From Ridgeia piscesae (lineage: Eukaryota; Annelida; Polychaeta; Sabellida; Siboglinidae), in the NCBI GenBank assembly GCA_025642075.2, contig JAODUO010000430.1:263501-327500 (forward strand): a DNA stretch of 64,000 bases, read 5' to 3'. Of this stretch, positions 60,501 to 64,000 are shown piece after piece; positions within the stretch are counted from its first letter, which is position 1; each line of letters begins with the position of its first letter. The notes below the pieces were generated by a model. The model saw only the letters and a list, made by a program, of their open reading frames with translations, was not told the DNA's origin and did not search any database. A program made the translations under genes and the position numbers.

Positions 60501-63423
60501 GTATAACGTGACCAGTAATCAACACATTACCAAAGTATAACGTGACCAGGAATCAACACATTACCAAAGTATAACGTGACCAGGAATCAACACATTACCA
60601 AAGTATAACGTGACCAGGAATCAACACATTACCAAAGTATAACGTGACCAGTAATCAACACATTACCAAAGTATAACGTGACCAGTAATCAACACATTAC
60701 CAAAGTATAACGTGACCAGGAATCAACACATTACCAAAGTATAACGTGACCAGTAATCAACACATTACCAAAGTATAACGTGACCAGTAATCAACACATT
60801 ACCAAAGTATAACGTGACCAGTAATCAACACATTACCAAAGTATAACGTGACCAGGAATCAACACATTACCAAAGTATAACGTGACCAGGAATCAACACA
60901 TTACCAAAGTATAACGTGACCAGTAATCAACACATTACCAAAGTATAACGTGACCAGGAATCAACACATTACCAAAGTATAACGTGACCAGGAATCAACA
61001 CATTACCAAAGTATAACGTGACCAGGAATCAACACATTACCAAAGTATAACGTGACCAGTAATCAACACATTACCAAAGTATAACGTGACCAGGAATCAA
61101 CACATTACCAAAGTATAACGTGACCAGTAATCAACACATTACCAAAGTATAACGTGACCAGTAATCAACACATTACCAAAGTATAACGTGACCAGGAATC
61201 AACACATTACCAAAGTATAACGTGACCAGGAATCAACACATTACCAAAGTATAACGTGACCAGGAATCAACACATTACCAAAGTATAACGTGACCAGTAA
61301 TCAACACATTACCAAAGTATAACGTGACCAGTAATCAACACATTACCAAAGTATAACGTGACCAGGAATCAACACATTACCAAAGTATAACGTGACCAGG
61401 AATCAACACATTACCAAAGTATAACGTGACCAGGAATCAACACATTACCAAAGTATAACGTGACCAGTAATCAACACATTACCAAAGTATAACGTGACCA
61501 GGAATCAACACATTACCAAAGTATAACGTGACCAGGAATCAACACATTACCAAAGTATAACGTGACCAGGAATCAACACATTACCAAAGTATAACGTGAC
61601 CAGAATCAACACATTACCAAAGTATAACGTGACCAGGAATCAACACATTACCAAAGTATAACGTGACCAGAATCAACACATTACCAAAGTATAACGTGAC
61701 CAGTAATCAACACATTACCAAAGTATAACGTGACCAGAATCAACACATTACCAAAGTATAACGTGACCAGGAATCAACACATTACCAAAGTATAACGTGA
61801 CCAGAATCAACACATTACCAAAGTATAACGTGACCAGAATCAACACATTACCAAAGTATAACGTGACCAGAATCAACACATTACCAAAGTATAACGTGAC
61901 CAGGAATCAACACATTACCAAAGTATAACGTGACCAGGAATCAACACATTACCAAAGTATAACGTGACCAGTAATCAACACATTACCAAAGTATAACGTG
62001 ACCAGAATCAACACATTACCAAAGTATAACGTGACCAGTAATCAACACATTACCAAAGTATAACGTGACCAGTAATCAACACATTACCAAAGTATAACGT
62101 GACCAGAATCAACACATTACCAAAGTATAACGTGACCAGTAATCAACACATTACCAAAGTATAACGTGACCAGTAATCAACACATTACCAAAGTATAACG
62201 TGACCAGTAATCAACACATTACCAAAGTATAACGTGACCAGGAATCAACACATTACCAAAGTATAACGTGACCAGGAATCAACACATTACCAAAGTATAA
62301 CGTGACCAGGAATCAACACATTACCAAAGTATAACGTGACCAGGAATCAACACATTACCAAAGTATAACGTGACCAGTAATCAACACATTACCAAAGTAT
62401 AACGTGACCAGTAATCAACACATTACCAAAGTATAACGTGACCAGTAATCAACACATTACCAAAGTATAACGTGACCAGTAATCAACACATTACCAAAGT
62501 ATAACGTGACCAGAATCAACACATTACCAAAGTATAACGACAATCAATTAAAAATGGACAATCACCATTACCAAATTATGAATTCATATACCGTTTGTCA
62601 TACATCGTGAATCAAAAACAAGATGTCAGAATAATAATATAACATGCCTAAAACAATAAAGTATACTGACAGTAATCCACTAAAAATAGTGACGATACAA
62701 AGTATATGAATAATAAAATCAAGTACTGCGTGTTAAATCAACACATACCAAATATAAGTGCAATACACTTCCAAGTATAACGTGACAGACAACACATTAC
62801 AAAGTATAACTGCCAAAACAATAAAAGTATACACAGAATCAAACATTACAAAGATAAGTGACAGAATCAACAATTACAAAGTATCTGCGATCACAATTAC
62901 AAGTTACGACCGAATTTACGTGACAAGTAATCAACACATTACCAAAGTATAACGTGACCAGTAATCAACACATTACCAAAGTATAACGTGACCAGGAATC
63001 AACACATTACCAAAGTATAACGTGACCAGTAATCAACACATTACCAAAGTATAACGTGACCAGTAATCAACACATTACCAAAGTATAACGTGACCAGGAA
63101 TCAACACATTACCAAAGTATAACGTGACCAGTAATCAACACATTACCAAAGTATAACGTGACAAGTAATCAACACATTACCAAAGTATAACGTGACCAGT
63201 AATCAACACATTACCAAAGTATAACGTGACAAGTAATCAACACATTACCAAAGTATAACGTGACCAGTAATCAACACATTACCAAAGTATAACGAAACAA
63301 ATTGCGATTTGATTTTTTATGAAAATGGACATATCAAACCATTACTCATCTTCGAATTACTGATATATGTGTCATTATACCTGTAGGCTGTGCGTCCTGA
63401 AGTATCATGCATGTTCGTCGAAT
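47223..63423 (-). CDS. LRRC74A/B-like leucine-rich repeat protein (5' end outside window)
   Basis: Eleven minus-strand exons join in phase, from high to low: 63423-63381, 59025-58896, 57913-57806, 56864-56771, 55422-55373, 55049-54968, 53751-53666, 52492-52298, 51296-51201, 50493-50218 and 47312-47223. They give about 416 residues. The opening TSGRTAYREVCERLGVVPVS and HGLGPVGTKAIAKVL match the LRRC74 N-terminal region; then come repeated 28-residue ribonuclease-inhibitor-type repeats with LxLxxN cores (LNLAGNW, LSDNKLG, VDLAGNGF, LNISRNRF, LDLSWNEI, CNLSWNGF, LDISGNRL). An EF-hand-like pair (DPDDTKNVTPEQF; KNEDGMIYY) ends at TAG. The family is poorly characterised; a scaffolding role is inference. 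Orthology to LRRC74A or B is not resolved. Confidence 0.9.
47482..47770. mobile_element. MITE with GATAGCATTTCCA ends
   Basis: CCAAGATAGCATTTCCA is mirrored by TGGAAATGCTATCTGGG. The inside has many TTGGGCCAA / CCAACATTG blocks in both directions, as in small foldback elements common in marine invertebrates. Confidence 0.7.
48884..48978 (+). promoter_or_regulatory. TATA, YY1-like and CRE cluster
   Basis: TATAAAA (48884), AAGATGGCGG (48909), TGACGTAA (48957) and TGACGTCA (48971) lie within 95 bp. It sits in an LRRC74 intron on the other strand. A 54-codon frame follows; no family recognised. Confidence 0.25.
50040..50217 (-). repeat. GT/GC-rich microsatellite at a donor
   Basis: On the minus strand GTGCGTGTGAGCGCGTGCG begins exactly at the donor of the exon 50493-50218 and continues as TG/TGCG repeats for about 150 bp. 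Confidence 0.85.
50218..50493 (-). CDS. LRRC74-like exon: post-LRR and first EF-like loop
   Basis: 92 codons, DIPVEYEFLAIVDEIRKKRP to TPEQFTSALE. The loop DPDDTKNVTPEQF resembles an EF hand. The donor GTGCGT is itself the first part of a GT-rich microsatellite. Confidence 0.92.
50600..50925 (+). mobile_element. Non-LTR fragment, second copy
   Basis: GGTCATGTGGACAGAATGGG, then GAGATGAAAACTGGCAAAGA and AAAGACGACGGTAACCATG match the minus strand of 25600-25875, with frameshifts. It lies in an LRRC74 intron. Confidence 0.7.
51201..51296 (-). CDS. LRRC74-like exon: last LRR
   Basis: 32 codons, IGNNPISTMGCIALAKSIKE then VSILTCLDLK. Acceptor TTTCAG, donor GTAGGC. The human counterpart reads KNPIQSEGC. 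Confidence 0.92.
51335..51960. repeat. TTCTG and GTC-rich compound satellite
   Basis: TTCTG repeats (51335-51470), imperfect GTC/TCG triplets with CGC/CTC changes (51480-51880), then CTGT and TTCTG again. The long open frames (Ser/Val or Arg/Asp/Thr only) follow from the triplet. Confidence 0.95.
52298..52492 (-). CDS. LRRC74-like exon: two LRRs
   Basis: 65 codons, ENIRIKTCNLSWNGFGPEGG, then ELDISGNRLDIQSALLIAKA to QILR. Acceptor TTTCAG, donor GTAGAT, phase 0. Confidence 0.95.
52700..52970. mobile_element. MITE-like element of AATGGTATT repeats
   Basis: Ends CTTACAAAAA and TTTTTGTAAG are inverted. The inside is a degenerate array of AATGGTATT and its mirror AATACCATT, making a foldback structure. 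Confidence 0.55.
53666..53751 (-). CDS. LRRC74-like exon: LDLSWNEI
   Basis: It encodes TNDVLEHLDLSWNEIRREGA then VSVARGLK. Acceptor GTGCAG, donor GTCGGT. Confidence 0.94.
53930..54836. repeat. GGGGA, GGGCA, GGGC and GGAC satellite
   Basis: Successive blocks: GGGGA (to 54035), GGGCA (to 54150), GGCG (to 54330, with GGAC islands), then pure GGAC for about 500 bp. In an LRRC74 intron; the 309-codon frame is a shadow. Confidence 0.97.
54968..55049 (-). CDS. LRRC74-like exon: LNISRNRFGE
   Basis: It encodes QNKFLKSLNISRNRFGEMSG and LRMGPAI plus G, like the human GEILGPAIAEN region. Acceptor TTCCAG, donor GTGAGT. The GGAC array lies in the next intron. Confidence 0.92.
55373..55422 (-). CDS. LRRC74-like exon: NGFAETDAEYF
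   Basis: A 50-nt exon; the split Gly codon then NGFAETDAEYFAGVLE. It completes the LxLxGNGF repeat begun in the previous exon. Acceptor TCGTAG, donor GTAGGG. Confidence 0.88.
56177..56640 (+). repeat. 40-bp minisatellite with hairpin
   Basis: About 12 units: TTGGACGTTTGTGGCCCA, then CCCCCTACACC, then AAGGGGTGCAA. Each unit can fold CACCCC on GGGGTG. Minor variants use GGAGTTTG. Between LRRC74 exons at 55422 and 56771. Confidence 0.93.
56771..56864 (-). CDS. LRRC74-like exon: LSDNKLG
   Basis: It encodes NLSDNKLGSVGGYHVAKTLN, then VNTALRHVDLA plus G. Acceptor CTTCAG, donor GTGACC. Confidence 0.93.
57195..57595. repeat. GATGATGGT array
   Basis: About 400 bp of GATGGT/GATGATGGT, ending in GAT triplets. 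In the LRRC74 intron between 56864 and 57806. Confidence 0.96.
57806..57913 (-). CDS. LRRC74-like exon: LRR
   Basis: 36 codons, ANVHIEKLNLAGNWMEAIGG to NEYISEL, between TTTCAG and GTAAGT, phase 0 on both sides. It matches the human stretch ending ENCYISE. Confidence 0.94.
58329..58936 (-). repeat. 41-bp minisatellite repeating an exon end and its donor
   Basis: On the minus strand the exon end ATAGCCAAGGTGCTTCGG and donor GTAGGTGG recur about seven times down to 58629, and twice more at 58329-58397 after a 230-bp unrelated insert. Several units keep CGG before GTAGGT. Confidence 0.82.
58896..59025 (-). CDS. LRRC74-like exon: GLGPVGTKAIA
   Basis: It encodes EVCERLGVVPVSYFTRHISD, then YHGLGPVGTKAIAKVLR. 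The donor is CTTCGG then GTAGGT. The exon end and donor are repeated in the 41-bp minisatellite that follows on the minus strand. Confidence 0.93.
59821..62539. repeat. 34-bp minisatellite, about 80 copies
   Basis: Unit GTATAACGTGACCAGTAATC, then AACACATTACCAAA. Variants differ at one site: AGTAATC, AGGAATC, or a 33-bp form AGAATC that appears only from about 61600 on. It fills the LRRC74 intron between 59025 and 63381. Confidence 0.97.
62540..62920. other. Scrambled block inside the 34-bp array
   Basis: Broken pieces of the array unit mixed with pieces like the right flank: AAAATGGACA with CCATTAC, and AGATGTCAG followed by ATGCCTAAAAC, also seen at 63322-63345 and 63445-63492. Looks like a bad consensus or false duplication. 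Confidence 0.55.
62921..63297. repeat. 34-bp minisatellite, second part
   Basis: About 11 clean units of the same array after the scrambled block, including three with ACAAGTAATC. Confidence 0.95.
63381..63423 (-). CDS. LRRC74-like exon: TSGRTAY
   Basis: A 43-nt exon between CCCATAG and GTATAA. It encodes STNMHDTSGRTAY plus AG; joining G at 59025 gives Arg and the family motif GRTAYREVC. Earlier exons are outside the window. Confidence 0.8.
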
Positions 63424-63717
63424 CTATGGGTAGAAGACAAAAGATGTCAGTACATATATAAATTGTGTTTATTGTAACAAAATGCCTAAAACATATTTAA
63501 AGGTTCATTTACATGCAAACACGTGGAATGCCGACTTTATAAACATGAGTGGACGATACAGGATTATAGTGATTGATTGAATACTTAACTAATTAATTGT
63601 CAAATTGTATCTGCGTAAATCGATCAAGTTCCAGCAAAATTGATTTTGAAACGACACGGCGCTAACTTTATTAACATGATGGACGTGTTAACACGAGTGT
63701 GAACACATTTGTTTGTT

Positions 63718-64000
<283 letters not shown>

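Noticed and set aside
59821..63297. CRISPR-like regular array
   Set aside because: Repeats are contiguous with no spacers, in a eukaryotic intron; a minisatellite.

Overview
The window is animal nuclear DNA. It has long introns with GT..AG splice sites and GC-richer exons in AT-rich surroundings, plus tRNA-derived SINEs, non-LTR retrotransposon tails, TA- and TTAA-flanked DNA transposons and much tandem-repeat DNA. The gene families (KIF16-type kinesin, ZW10, LRRC74) indicate a metazoan, and the layout fits a marine invertebrate. Minisatellites built on exon/intron boundaries recall, from memory, reports from amphioxus, but the species cannot be fixed from this sequence.

Three genes can be read exon by exon with consistent splice phases. 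(1) Plus strand, about 4612-37992: a kinesin-3 of KIF16B type. Its first exons lie upstream of the window or were not recognised. The motor domain runs to about 17159, the neck and short coiled coil to 19863, the FHA domain to 24195, and a short unfamiliar tail occupies 36321-37992. No PX or START domain was found. One motor exon, carrying the switch II DLAGS motif, seems to survive only as a scrambled stretch near 13242-13322. (2) Plus strand, 38443-44718: a complete ZW10 gene in 7 exons, predicted 786 residues, the size of the human protein. It begins under 1 kb after the kinesin tail, and the last kinesin exon could splice in phase into it. (3) Minus strand, 63423 down to 47223: an LRRC74A/B-like leucine-rich-repeat protein in 11 visible exons ending in an EF-hand-like pair. 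Its first exons lie beyond the right edge. ZW10 and LRRC74 converge on 44.7-47.2 kb.

The rest is introns and spacers full of repeats. Several arrays start at or span a splice site: a 23-bp array before the acceptor at 4611, a 25-bp array repeating the donor at 9120, a 33-bp array starting at the donor at 10390, a 41-bp array repeating the minus-strand donor at 58895, and a GT-rich microsatellite at the minus-strand donor at 50217. Others are a 34-bp array of about 80 copies (59.8-62.5 kb), a 40-bp hairpin-bearing array (56.2-56.6 kb), CA, GGAC, TTCTG/GTC and GATGATGGT arrays, and CTGT repeats running off the right edge. Transposons include a pogo-like TA-flanked element, a TTAA-flanked element, a 1.9-kb inverted-repeat element, several MITEs, two SINE-like families and non-LTR fragments.

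Functionally, the kinesin should be a microtubule plus-end motor, ZW10 acts at kinetochores (RZZ complex) and in ER-Golgi tethering (NRZ complex), and LRRC74 proteins are poorly characterised. Two stretches (13.0-14.3 kb and 62.54-62.92 kb) look like poor-quality consensus rather than natural sequence. No previously undescribed system is evident. The most unusual signals are the splice-junction minisatellites and the kinesin/ZW10 junction.
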